This document shows positions 7,359 to 16,020 of a stretch of DNA of 35,173 bases, in pieces; within the stretch, counting starts at the first letter, position 1, and each line of letters begins with the position of its first letter. The DNA comes from Corynebacterium hylobatis (GTDB taxonomy: Bacteria > Actinomycetota > Actinomycetes > Mycobacteriales > Mycobacteriaceae), in NCBI RefSeq assembly GCF_003955685.1, contig NZ_RXHJ01000023.1, positions 1-35,173 on the forward strand. The letters run 5' to 3'. The notes under the pieces were generated by a model that was not told where the DNA came from, did no database searches, and worked only from the letters and a program-made list of their open reading frames with translations. Made by a program: the position numbers and the translations under genes.

Positions 7359-8552
7359 ATGACACACACACCAGTCGCCATCATCGGTGCCGGCCCCGCC
7401 GGCCTGACCCTGGCCCACCTGCTCCAGCACAACTACGGCATCGAGTCCGTCGTCTTCGAGTCCCGCTCCCGCCAGGACGTCGAGGAGACCGTCCGCGCGG
7501 GTGTCCTCGAGCAGGGCACCATGCGCCTCATGCGCGAGACCGGCGTCGGTGAGCGCATGGACCGCGAGGCCGACATCGACGACGCCATTGAGCTGGCCAT
7601 TGACGGCCAGCGCACCCGCATCGACCTCGCCGGCCTGACCGGCCACCACATGGCCGTCTACCCGCAGCACGAGTACCTCAAGGACTTCATCGCCCGCCGC
7701 CTGGCCGACAGCCAGCCCATCCTGTTCAACACCACCGTCGACGAGGTCACCGGCTACGACGGCGACAAGGTCACCATCACCTACACCGACGAGTCGGGCA
7801 CGCAGCAGACCCTCACGGCCGACTACGTCATGGCCGGCGACGGCTCCAACTCGCCCAACCGCAAACTCATCACCGAGCAGCCCGGCGCCGTGCGCTCGCG
7901 CCACGAGTACCCCTTCGCCTGGTTCGGCATCCTGGTCAACGCGCCGAAGACCCAGAAGGAGCTGATCTACGCCAACTCCCCGGACGGCTTCGCGCTGATC
8001 TCCACCCGCACCGACACCGTCCAGCGCTACTACCTGCAGTGCAACCCCGACGACACCGTCGACATGTGGTCGGATGAGCGCATCTGGGACGAGCTGCACA
8101 AGCGCGTCAGCAGCGATGACCTGCGCGTCTCCGAGGGCGAGATCTTCGACAAGGCCGTCCTCCGCTTCCGTTCCGCCGTCACCGACCCGATGCAGCGCGG
8201 CCGCCTCTTCCTCGCCGGCGACGCCGCCCACACCGTGCCGCCCACCGGTGCGAAGGGCCTCAACCTGGCTGTCGCGGACGTCTCCGTCCTGGCCCCGGGC
8301 CTGGCACGCGCCATCAGGAAGAACAACACGGACCTGCTCGACCAGTACTCCGCCCTGGCCGTGCCGCGCGTGTGGAAGGCCCAGCACTTCTCCTACTGGA
8401 TGTCCTCCATGCTGCACTCCGTGCCCGAGCAGCCCTACTTCCAGACCCAGCGCAGCCGCGCCGAGCTGCGTTCCGTCCTGGCCACCGAAGCCGGCCGGAA
8501 GTACCTGGCCGAGCAGTACGTCGGCCTCGATCTGCCGGAGTTCGAGATCTAG
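7359..8552 (+). CDS. pobA: 4-hydroxybenzoate 3-monooxygenase
   Basis: This flavoprotein hydroxylates 4-hydroxybenzoate to protocatechuate with NAD(P)H and O2. It is 397 aa, close to the 394 aa Pseudomonas enzyme. FAD motifs: GAGPAG at 10-15, the DG motif (YVMAGDGSNSPNR) and GRLFLAGDAAHTVPPTGAKGL in the C-terminal half. It starts at ATG 7359 with CAAGGA upstream, 23 nt after pcaC. In C. glutamicum the equivalent gene is, as I recall, next to a pcaK-type transporter away from the pca cluster; here the pair has been joined to pcaHGBC, which places ring hydroxylation and ring cleavage in one transcript. Cofactor preference (NADH or NADPH) cannot be judged. Confidence 0.97.
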   Translation: MTHTPVAIIGAGPAGLTLAHLLQHNYGIESVVFESRSRQDVEETVRAGVLEQGTMRLMRETGVGERMDREADIDDAIELAIDGQRTRIDLAGLTGHHMAVYPQHEYLKDFIARRLADSQPILFNTTVDEVTGYDGDKVTITYTDESGTQQTLTADYVMAGDGSNSPNRKLITEQPGAVRSRHEYPFAWFGILVNAPKTQKELIYANSPDGFALISTRTDTVQRYYLQCNPDDTVDMWSDERIWDELHKRVSSDDLRVSEGEIFDKAVLRFRSAVTDPMQRGRLFLAGDAAHTVPPTGAKGLNLAVADVSVLAPGLARAIRKNNTDLLDQYSALAVPRVWKAQHFSYWMSSMLHSVPEQPYFQTQRSRAELRSVLATEAGRKYLAEQYVGLDLPEFEI

Positions 8553-9893
8553 ATGGGCTCATCCACCTCGACGGTGCCCCGGGTCAGCAACCGACCCGGG
8601 GCCACCCGTTCCACGTTCATGGTCACCCTCCTGTGCTGGGTGGCAGTGCTTCTCGACGGCTTCGACATGGTCGTCATCGGCGCTGTCCTGCCCTCAATGA
8701 TCGAGGACCCCACCTGGCAGGTCACCGCCGGGGAAGGCACCCAGATCGTCACCGCCGGACTCATCGGCATGACCATCGGCGCCCTGACCATCGGCGCGCT
8801 GACCGACAAACTCGGCCGCCGCTGGGTCATGATCGCCTCCGTCTTCGCCTTCTCCGTCCTCACCCTGGGCATGGGCTTCGCCGATTCGGTGTTCATGCTC
8901 ATGCTCCTGCGCTTCCTCGCCGGCGTCGGCCTGGGCGGTTGCCTCCCCACCGCGATCTCCATGGTCACCGAGTTCCGGGGCCGGGCCAAGGCCGGCTCAT
9001 CCACCACTACCGTGATGACCGGATACCACGTCGGTGCGGTGCTCACCGCACTGCTGGCCATCCTCATGATCGACGACTTCGGCTGGCAGTCCCTGTTCAT
9101 TGTCGGGGCCGTCCCCGGCATCGTCCTCGCCCCGCTCATGATCTGGCTGCTGCCGGAATCCCCGCAGTACCTGCTGGCCAAGGGGCGGGTCGAGGAAGCG
9201 GAGGCCATCGCCGCCGACTACGGGATGGAGCTCAACGACACCCTCGACCGGCAGGCCGCAGAGGAGGCGAAGGCCGATAAGCAGCGCAGCTCGCTGGCCT
9301 CCGTGCTCACCCCGAAGTACCGCCGCAACTCGCTGGCGGTGTGGGGCGCCTCCTTCATGGGACTGCTCCTGGTCTACGGTCTCAACACCTGGCTGCCGCA
9401 GATCATGCGCGCGGCCGACTATGACCTGGGCAATTCGCTGGGCTTCCTGCTGGTGCTCAACGTCGGTGCCGTCATCGGTCTGATCCTCGCGGGCAGGGTC
9501 TCCGATATCCGTTCCCCACGGCCGACCGGCATCGTGTGGTTCGTGGCCTCCGCGCTCTTCCTGGCGCTCATGGCCATCAAGCTGCCGTTGCTGGGTCTGT
9601 ACGCGGTGGTGTTCATCACCGGTGTGTTCGTCTTCTCCGCGCAGAACCTCGTCTACGCCTTCGTCGGCGAGAACCACCCCTCGAACATGCGGGCCACGGC
9701 GATGGGTTTTTCCGCCGGCATCGGCCGCCTGGGGGCGATCTCCGGCCCGCTCCTCGGCGGTCTGCTCATCAGCCTGGGCCTGGCGCACCCGTGGGGCTTC
9801 TTCGCCTACGCGATCGTCGGCCTGTTCGGCGCGGTGCTGCTCTCCTTCACCCGCCCGGTATACCAGCGGACGGTGATCCGCTCCCAGAGCTGA
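8553..9893 (+). CDS. pcaK: 4-hydroxybenzoate/protocatechuate MFS transporter
   Basis: AAHS-family major facilitator of 446 aa with 12 predicted TM segments. Key motifs are LLDGFDMVVIGAVLPS in TM1 and LTDKLGRRWVM between TM2 and TM3, with PESPQYLLAKGR opening the central loop; VGENHPSNMRATAMGFSAGIGRLGA is typical of PcaK. The ATG directly abuts the pobA stop codon, and GGAG about 12 nt upstream inside pobA is the only candidate binding site, so translation is probably coupled. The position behind pobA supports uptake of 4-hydroxybenzoate. A terminator follows 14 nt downstream. Confidence 0.92.
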   Translation: MGSSTSTVPRVSNRPGATRSTFMVTLLCWVAVLLDGFDMVVIGAVLPSMIEDPTWQVTAGEGTQIVTAGLIGMTIGALTIGALTDKLGRRWVMIASVFAFSVLTLGMGFADSVFMLMLLRFLAGVGLGGCLPTAISMVTEFRGRAKAGSSTTTVMTGYHVGAVLTALLAILMIDDFGWQSLFIVGAVPGIVLAPLMIWLLPESPQYLLAKGRVEEAEAIAADYGMELNDTLDRQAAEEAKADKQRSSLASVLTPKYRRNSLAVWGASFMGLLLVYGLNTWLPQIMRAADYDLGNSLGFLLVLNVGAVIGLILAGRVSDIRSPRPTGIVWFVASALFLALMAIKLPLLGLYAVVFITGVFVFSAQNLVYAFVGENHPSNMRATAMGFSAGIGRLGAISGPLLGGLLISLGLAHPWGFFAYAIVGLFGAVLLSFTRPVYQRTVIRSQS

Positions 9894-9907
9894 GTGAAAC
9901 CGTGGAC

Positions 9908-9933
9908 CCCGGATGCTCTCGCGTCCGGGTTTT
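9908..9933 (+). terminator. Rho-independent terminator of pcaHGBC-pobA-pcaK
   Basis: 9-bp stem (9908-9916 with 9921-9929, one G-T wobble), TCTC loop, then TTTT. Flanking GTGAAAC and GTTTTCAC could extend it. It ends the six-gene plus-strand unit. Confidence 0.8.
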
Positions 9934-10076
9934 CACGTTTCCGGGGTGCGCAACGGATGGCAGGGCCGGAACTGTCGAACAGCGACGATGCCCGGGAAAC
10001 CGGCCTGGGACTGCGAGGTATTGCGCACCCGGCCACAGGCCCGGCGGTGCCGGCCTGAAAACCTCACCCGCCGGTA

Positions 10077-12113
10077 TCAACCCCGCCCCAGCACCTCGCG
10101 CAGGCCCTGCCGGGATCGCACGCCGAGTTTCCGGTATACGCGCGTCAGGTGGTACTCCACGGTCTTGGTGGACAGGCTCAGTTCGCGGGCGACCTCGGCG
10201 TTGGTGGCCCCCTCGGTCACCCGTACGGCGATCTGCTCCTCCTGGGGTGTCAGGCCGTGCGGGTTGAGGTGCTGCGGGGTGCCCACACCACCGATGCGAC
10301 GTTCGGCAGCGCAGAGCTCGACCATGACGGGGGCTTCCATCTGGGCGTAGATCTCCGCCGCGTGGGAGAGGACTTCGTCGGCGCGTTGCCGGCGACCCTG
10401 GCGGCGCAGCACCTTGCCGTATTCGAAGAGGATGCGGGACTGGTAGGCGGGCATGGGGGTGTCGTTGATGGCCTCCACGGCTGATTCGAAGGTCCGCAGC
10501 CCGGCAGCGACGTCCCCGCGCTGGATCTGGATCGTCGCCCGCGGCACCGCATTCTTCGCGATGACTGAGACCAGCCCCGAGGAACCCTGCCGTTCCTCCG
10601 CACCGGTGATCACCTCGTCGGCACGGTCGATGCGCCCGGCCCGGATAAGGGTCTGGGCGTAGACGTCCTCCCAGGGCCAGAAACCCGGGTGCTGGGTGTC
10701 GGCGGAGGCCACGGTGCGTGCCAGCTGTTCGCCGGCGCGCAGGGCGGTGGGCAGGTCGGCGCTGTTGGCGGCGACAATCATCCGGCCCATGGCGGCGGGC
10801 AGGGACTGCAGGAGAAAAGCGTCCTCACCCAGCGTCAGGCGCTGGAGATAGTTGCGGGAGAGCAGCTGGTCGCCCTGCATCGCGGCGATCTGCACACCGG
10901 TCCACAGCAGCATCGGCTCGAGCAGATGCATGCCGTGTGCCTCGGCTGCGGCCAGGCCGCGTTCCACGACCCGGGCAGCGGTGGACCATTCCCCCAGCAC
11001 GTAGAGGGTGCGTGACAACCAGGCATCCTGCCACAGGCCGATGGCCGGGGACTGGTCACCGTAATGCTGGAGCTTCTCCCGGGCGGTGAGGGGATCGTCG
11101 AAGGTCAGTGACAGCCAGCCGTGGACCATGTCCAGGCGCTGCCGGTTGAGGGCGGAGTCCACCCCGAAGTCGACATCGGGCATGCGGCCGGATTCGGCGG
11201 CGTCGGCCACCAGCCCCAGGATCCGGGCCTCGGTGGTGGCGGGGGAGGAGGGGGCGCTCGCCAACAGGCCAGCGACCTTGCGCTGCACGTCGGGCAGCTC
11301 CCAGTCGACGAGGGAGAGCAGTACCCCGCGTGCCCGGTGCTGCGGATCGGGGCCGGGAGCGGTGAGGAACTGGTGTGCACGGCGACGCAACCCCCGGTTC
11401 AGCGCCAGGTAGCCGCGCAGGCTGTCCTGCTCGGCCGGATCCACCAGGCGGCGGCACTCGTTGAGGTACAACTCCGCGGTGGGCAACTCGAAATCGGCCG
11501 TCAGCTCGAGCGCGCGGTCGAGGTTCTCGCGTTCGGAACGTTCCTCCGCACCCCGCCGGGCCAGTTCACCCTCTGGGAGGGCGGCCACGATGTCGGCGAT
11601 CGGCCCCGGCCAGCCGCCGGTCTGCGCGTGGATCCGCTCCACCGTGGCCACGGGGATGCGGCGGCCGGTGAGCGACTCCAGGTAACCGGCGGCCTCCGCC
11701 AGCGACAGCGGCGGCAGGACGAGCACGTCCGTGGCCAGCTGGTTCAGTCTCTCGCCCTCGACGGTGGCGATGACTGAGACGGTCGAGTCGGCACCGCGGG
11801 CCGTGGCGATGAGCTCGCGCAGGGAGTGCTCGTCGGCGAAGTGGAGGTCGTCGACAAGCACGAGGACATCGGCGAGCGGGGTCGGCAGCCGTCCCCGCAG
11901 CGCGCCGGGGGTCTCCCGGTCCCAGGGGAACAGCGGCACCCGGATCTGCCCGTGCCCGGACAGACGGGCGGCCATGGCATCGAGTGCTTTCCGACGCCCC
12001 GAAGCCTCCTGCCCCGTGATCAGCAGCACCGAGCCGGAGTCCCCCGCGGACACCCGCAGGGCCGCCTGGTTGAGCAGCCGCCGCAGGACGTGCCGCAGAT
12101 ACTGGGAACTCAT
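10077..12113 (-). CDS. pcaO: LAL/LuxR-family regulator, PcaO-like activator
   Basis: This is a 678-aa regulator with an ATPase-like N-terminus, a long helical repeat region (about 200-600, TPR-like) and a C-terminal LuxR HTH (about 615-672, LTPQEEQIAVRVTEGATNAE...). The P-loop is degenerate: residues 34-42 read GQEASGRRK, with no GK[S/T]; a Walker B-like strand VLVLVDD is at 83-89. C. glutamicum PcaO is an atypical LAL regulator that activates pcaHGBC and lies just after pcaC; the same placement here supports the name. It starts at ATG 12113 with AGGAAC upstream. It follows creC by only 39 nt on the same strand with no terminator seen between, so it could be read through from the cre operon. 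It converges with pcaK. Confidence 0.85.
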   Translation of the reverse strand: MSSQYLRHVLRRLLNQAALRVSAGDSGSVLLITGQEASGRRKALDAMAARLSGHGQIRVPLFPWDRETPGALRGRLPTPLADVLVLVDDLHFADEHSLRELIATARGADSTVSVIATVEGERLNQLATDVLVLPPLSLAEAAGYLESLTGRRIPVATVERIHAQTGGWPGPIADIVAALPEGELARRGAEERSERENLDRALELTADFELPTAELYLNECRRLVDPAEQDSLRGYLALNRGLRRRAHQFLTAPGPDPQHRARGVLLSLVDWELPDVQRKVAGLLASAPSSPATTEARILGLVADAAESGRMPDVDFGVDSALNRQRLDMVHGWLSLTFDDPLTAREKLQHYGDQSPAIGLWQDAWLSRTLYVLGEWSTAARVVERGLAAAEAHGMHLLEPMLLWTGVQIAAMQGDQLLSRNYLQRLTLGEDAFLLQSLPAAMGRMIVAANSADLPTALRAGEQLARTVASADTQHPGFWPWEDVYAQTLIRAGRIDRADEVITGAEERQGSSGLVSVIAKNAVPRATIQIQRGDVAAGLRTFESAVEAINDTPMPAYQSRILFEYGKVLRRQGRRQRADEVLSHAAEIYAQMEAPVMVELCAAERRIGGVGTPQHLNPHGLTPQEEQIAVRVTEGATNAEVARELSLSTKTVEYHLTRVYRKLGVRSRQGLREVLGRG

Positions 12114-12152
12114 GATGTTCCTGAGGCTACCAGCGGCCCCGCCCCGCCCCGC

Positions 12153-13661
12153 TCAGCTCCGGCGGTGGATCGACTTGTAGGACAGGTAGGCGCTCAGCCC
12201 CTCGATGCCGTATTCCACTCCCAGCCCGGAGTCGTGCCGGCCGCCGAAGGGGGCGGCGTGGTTGGATCCGAAGAAGTTGATGCCCACGGAACCGGAGTCG
12301 ACCCGACGAGCCACGGCGAGCGCGGCCGTCTCGTCCGCACCGAAGACCAACCCGCCGAGACCGAATTCGGTGTTGTTGGCCAGCGCGACCGCTTCACCGG
12401 CGGTGCCGTCGGCGTCGTCGTAGCGCAGGATCGTGAGCACGGGACCGAAGATCTCCTCCCGGGCCACGGTCATCTCCGGGGTGACGTCCGCCAGGACCGT
12501 CGGGGTGATGAACACCCCCTCCTCCAGGCCCTCCCCCAGTACAGCGGGGCCACCGCCGGTGACCACGCGGGCGCCCTCCGCGTGGGCGGTGTCGAGGTAG
12601 CCGGAGACTGAATCGAACTGCGCGGCGGTGGCCACCGGACCGAAGACCGTCACCGGGTCCAGGGGATCGCCCTGGGGCGCGGCTCTGATGGTGTCCGCGA
12701 CCATCTCCACGACCTCCTCGTAGCGGGAGGCCGGCGCCAGGATGCGGGTGGAGATGTAGCAGGTCTGGCCGGTGTTGCGCATGCAGGAGCGGATGAGCAC
12801 CTTCGAGACCTCCCCCAGGTCCGCATCGGGGAGGATGATCGCGGAGGACTTCCCGCCCAGCTCAAGGGTCACCGGGCGCAGCAGCTCGCCGCAGGCGGCG
12901 GCGATCTTCCGGCCGACCGGGGTGGAACCGGTGAAAGCGATCTTGTCGATGCCTGGGTGGCGGACGATGGCATCGCCGAACCGTCCCGGGCCGGTGAGCA
13001 GATTGACCACGCCGGCCGGCACCCCGGCGGCGGCGACGGCCTCGATGATGAAGCGGATGGACAGCGGGGTGGGGGAGGCGGGTTTGATGAGCACCGTGCA
13101 GCCCGCGAGCAAGGCCGGGGCTAACTTGATCACCACGAGGTTGATGGGGAAGTTCCACGGGGCGATGAGCCCGCAGACCCCGACCGGGTCCTTCTCCACG
13201 ACCGTCTCCGCGCCACCGGCCGGGAAGGGCCGGAGGTCCTCGGCATCCAGCCACCCGGCCAGCCCGGCGAAGTAGCGGAAGATGCCGGCGGCGTTGGCGG
13301 CGGCCCCGCGGGTCTCGCTGACGGGGGAGCCGTTCTCCCGGGTGTTGGTGAGCGACAGTGCCTCGGCCCGGGCCTCGATCTCCTCGGCGATCCGCAGCAG
13401 GTACTCCGCCCGCTCGGCCGCACTGAGCGCGGACCAGGGGGTGATCGCCCGGCGCGCGGCGGCCACGGCGCGGTCCAGTTCCGCTGCCTCGGCGACGGGC
13501 ACCGAACCCCAGGTCTCTCCGGTGGCGGGGTCGATGACGGGCGTGCGTTCGGCGCTGCCGGCCGGGCACCAGGTGCCGTCGATGAAGAAGTCGTCGACGT
13601 GGGTGTGGGGGAGGTCGAGGGTGGCGCGGCGGGCGCGGGCGTCGATAAGCGAGGTGGTCAT
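12153..13661 (-). CDS. creC: Aldehyde dehydrogenase of the 4-cresol cluster
   Basis: NAD(P)-dependent aldehyde dehydrogenase of 502 aa. Catalytic residues: Asn170 (APWNFP), Glu267 (LELGGKS) and Cys301 (NTGQTCYIS), with the cofactor-binding GSTPVG at 245-250. In this context it should oxidise 4-hydroxybenzaldehyde to 4-hydroxybenzoate, the substrate of PobA. It is the last cre gene. The start ATG overlaps the creD stop (ATGA), as in a tightly coupled operon. Assigned as CreC from gene order and family, so the exact substrate is inferred. Confidence 0.85.
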   Translation of the reverse strand: MTTSLIDARARRATLDLPHTHVDDFFIDGTWCPAGSAERTPVIDPATGETWGSVPVAEAAELDRAVAAARRAITPWSALSAAERAEYLLRIAEEIEARAEALSLTNTRENGSPVSETRGAAANAAGIFRYFAGLAGWLDAEDLRPFPAGGAETVVEKDPVGVCGLIAPWNFPINLVVIKLAPALLAGCTVLIKPASPTPLSIRFIIEAVAAAGVPAGVVNLLTGPGRFGDAIVRHPGIDKIAFTGSTPVGRKIAAACGELLRPVTLELGGKSSAIILPDADLGEVSKVLIRSCMRNTGQTCYISTRILAPASRYEEVVEMVADTIRAAPQGDPLDPVTVFGPVATAAQFDSVSGYLDTAHAEGARVVTGGGPAVLGEGLEEGVFITPTVLADVTPEMTVAREEIFGPVLTILRYDDADGTAGEAVALANNTEFGLGGLVFGADETAALAVARRVDSGSVGINFFGSNHAAPFGGRHDSGLGVEYGIEGLSAYLSYKSIHRRS

Positions 13662-14392
13662 CTGATCGTCTCCGTCCGCAGCAGACCCCGGGAGCGGTCG
13701 AGGTCGGCCCGCGCCATGCGGTGGGCGGCCCCGGTGATCAGCTCAGGCACGATCTCCGACTCGAGACGGTCGACGTAGAGGGCGGGGTCCATGCTGAACC
13801 ACGTGGTGGACATGGCGATGCCCGCCCGGTCGAAACGCCACAACCGGTCCGCATCGCGCACCAGGGCGTCCTCGAGGGAGAAGGCGACGTGGCGGGTGTC
13901 GTGGCCGTCGATGATCTCACAGACCCGCGCGATGAAGGCCTCGTCGTAGCCCAGTCCGGGCAGGACCCGGCGGGCGACGTTGCAGCCCTCCGCCTCATGC
14001 TCGAAACGGATGGCCGCCTTACGCCAGTCACCGCGGAAACCCTCGGAGATGATGCGCGATTCATCGACGTGTGCCCACCCGGTGTCGTGCAGGACGGTGG
14101 CGACCAGGACGAGCTCCCGGTCGGCCTGCGGATAGGCGTCACACAGCCGGGCAGCGTAGGCGGTGGCGATGGGCAGGTGCAGGTCATTTGCCCGGGTGCG
14201 GGTCTCCGGCACGACCGCCTGCCACAGCTCCTCCAGGCCGGCGGAGGGGCTCAGGCAGATGGGGCGGGTGTCCACGTCCCGGTCGGTGGGCACCGGACGG
14301 ACGGGGTACGCCTGCACAAAGCTCAACGCCCGGGGATCACCGGCGTGCTGCTCCGGCGTGGCCGGCGCCCAGGTGGGTGGGGAGGTGGTCAT
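13658..14392 (-). CDS. creD: HD-domain phosphohydrolase (aryl phosphate hydrolase)
   Basis: 244-aa HD-superfamily protein. Candidate metal ligands are His72, His102-Asp103 (VLHDTGW), His132, His164-Asp165 (DGHDTRH) and Asp180 (VRDADRLWR). In the C. glutamicum 4-cresol pathway CreD removes the phosphate from the oxidised cresyl phosphate, freeing 4-hydroxybenzyl alcohol or aldehyde; that role is taken from the described system, not from sequence alone. The gene overlaps both neighbours by 4 nt (creE upstream, creC downstream). Confidence 0.85.
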   Translation of the reverse strand: MTTSPPTWAPATPEQHAGDPRALSFVQAYPVRPVPTDRDVDTRPICLSPSAGLEELWQAVVPETRTRANDLHLPIATAYAARLCDAYPQADRELVLVATVLHDTGWAHVDESRIISEGFRGDWRKAAIRFEHEAEGCNVARRVLPGLGYDEAFIARVCEIIDGHDTRHVAFSLEDALVRDADRLWRFDRAGIAMSTTWFSMDPALYVDRLESEIVPELITGAAHRMARADLDRSRGLLRTETIR

Positions 14393-15657
14393 GATGCGGT
14401 CTCCAGATCTCTGACGATGGACTTGAGGGGGACAGACGGGTCGGCGGCCTCATCCGCCGGGATGTTCTGGCTCTTGCCCAGTGCGTTGCGCACGGCCATG
14501 AAATCCAGCGGGTGGTTGACGCAGTCGGCGGCCACGATCTGTCCCGCCCGGTAGTAGAGGACGCTGAACTTCCCGCGTTCCTCGTCCCGGCGGATGACGG
14601 TCTGGTCGTAGCCGAGGGACAGGCCGGCGATCTGCAGTTTCAGACCGCCCTGGTTCGACCAGAACCAGGGGATGCCGGCGTAGTTCTCCCGCTGGCCCAT
14701 GAGTGAGTAGGCGGCGACCTTGGCGTGTTCGATGGCGTTGTTCACGCTCTCCAGCCGGATACGTTCCTCAGCCGGCGCGCCGGGCAGGGGATTGGGCTGG
14801 TTGGCCACGTCCCCCACGGCGACGGTGGTGCCGTCCGAGGCCAGCGCGTGACGGTCGACGACGATGCCGTTGTCCGTCTCCAGGCCCAGCTCCTCGGCCA
14901 GCTCCGTGTTCGGGATGACGCCGATGCCGACGAGCACCAGCTGGGCGGGGATCTGCGTGCCGTCATCGAGTACGACGCCGGCGACGCGGCCGTCCGCACC
15001 GGACACGAGCTTGTCGACGCCCGTGTCCAGGCGCACCTCCATCCCGCTCGCGCGGTGCGCCTGCAGGAAGAACCCGGAGGTCTCTTCGCCGACGGCCCGG
15101 CCGACCAGACGGGGGCCGCGTTCGATGACGGTGACCTTCTTGCCCAGCTGCTGCAGGGAACACGCCGCCTCCAGGCCGATGAACCCGCCGCCGATGACGA
15201 CGGCCTCCGCCACCCCCTCGAGGGAGGCTTTGAGCTGGAGGGCGTCATCGGCATTGCGCAGGTAGACGGTGCCGGGCAGGTCCGCGCCGGGGATGTCCAG
15301 GCGGCGGGCGCGGGCGCCGACGGCAAGGGCGAGACGTCGGAAGGCGAACGGCGTGCCGTCGGTGGCGAAGGCGGTGCCGGAGCCGTCCGCGTTCTTCTCG
15401 ATGTTCCCGATGCGCACCCCCTTGACCAGGCGGATGTCGTGCTCCTCCCAGTACTCGTTGGAGCGGAAGATGAGGCGTTCCTTGTCGTAGGTGCCCTGCA
15501 GGAACTCCTTCGACAGAGCCGGGCGCTGGTAGGGGCGGTGGTCCTCGTCGCTGAGCAGGGTGATGTGCTCATCGAAACCCAGCGCCCTCAGGGAGATCGC
15601 CAGCTGCACCCCCGCCTGGCTGGCGCCGATGATGAGTAGGCCGGTCGTGGTGGTCAT
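14389..15657 (-). CDS. creE: Ferredoxin reductase for the CreJ P450
   Basis: FAD/NAD-dependent reductase of the putidaredoxin/rubredoxin reductase type, 422 aa. FAD-binding GASQAGVQLA is at 11-20; a second Rossmann motif VVIGGGFIGLEAA binds NAD(P)H; TTVAVGDVANQPNP is the usual C-terminal FAD motif. A reductase-C domain follows. It should pass electrons from NAD(P)H to the ferredoxin CreF. AGGAGG, which overlaps the creF stop codon, lies 8 nt before the ATG. Confidence 0.92.
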   Translation of the reverse strand: MTTTTGLLIIGASQAGVQLAISLRALGFDEHITLLSDEDHRPYQRPALSKEFLQGTYDKERLIFRSNEYWEEHDIRLVKGVRIGNIEKNADGSGTAFATDGTPFAFRRLALAVGARARRLDIPGADLPGTVYLRNADDALQLKASLEGVAEAVVIGGGFIGLEAACSLQQLGKKVTVIERGPRLVGRAVGEETSGFFLQAHRASGMEVRLDTGVDKLVSGADGRVAGVVLDDGTQIPAQLVLVGIGVIPNTELAEELGLETDNGIVVDRHALASDGTTVAVGDVANQPNPLPGAPAEERIRLESVNNAIEHAKVAAYSLMGQRENYAGIPWFWSNQGGLKLQIAGLSLGYDQTVIRRDEERGKFSVLYYRAGQIVAADCVNHPLDFMAVRNALGKSQNIPADEAADPSVPLKSIVRDLETAS

Positions 15658-15667
15658 GGTGGTCCTC

Positions 15668-15991
15668 CTAGACCTGGGTCTCGGGGGTGGTCACGCACAG
15701 GGACATGCCCTCGGCCACCGGGAGCTGGCAGGACAGTCGGGAGGTGTCCTCGCGGTCGACGGAGGTGCCGTAGAGCATCTCGTCCTCCATGTCGCTCATC
15801 TCGGGCAGTGCCGCCAGATCCTGGTCCTCGTCGACGAAGATGTGGCAGGTGGCGCAGGACAGGGAACCGCCGCATTCTGCGACGATGCCGGGCACACCGT
15901 TGCGCACGGCGGTCTCCATCACGGAGTCGCCGACGTTGGCCTCGATGAGGCGGGTGGTGCCTTCGGCGTCGGTGAACTGGACGGTGGTCAT
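15668..15991 (-). CDS. creF: [2Fe-2S] ferredoxin, adrenodoxin type
   Basis: 107-aa ferredoxin with cluster ligands Cys40, Cys46, Cys49 and Cys88 (C-x5-C-x2-C-x38-C), the adrenodoxin/putidaredoxin pattern. The acidic stretch between Cys49 and Cys88 (DEDQDLAALPEMSDMEDEM) would be the docking surface for reductase and P450. Strong AAGGAGA before the ATG. It lies between the SDR gene and its reductase creE, giving a complete class I P450 electron chain in one operon. Confidence 0.93.
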   Translation of the reverse strand: MTTVQFTDAEGTTRLIEANVGDSVMETAVRNGVPGIVAECGGSLSCATCHIFVDEDQDLAALPEMSDMEDEMLYGTSVDREDTSRLSCQLPVAEGMSLCVTTPETQV

Positions 15992-16020
15992 GATGTCTCC
16001 TTGGAAGAAAAGTGGTGGTG

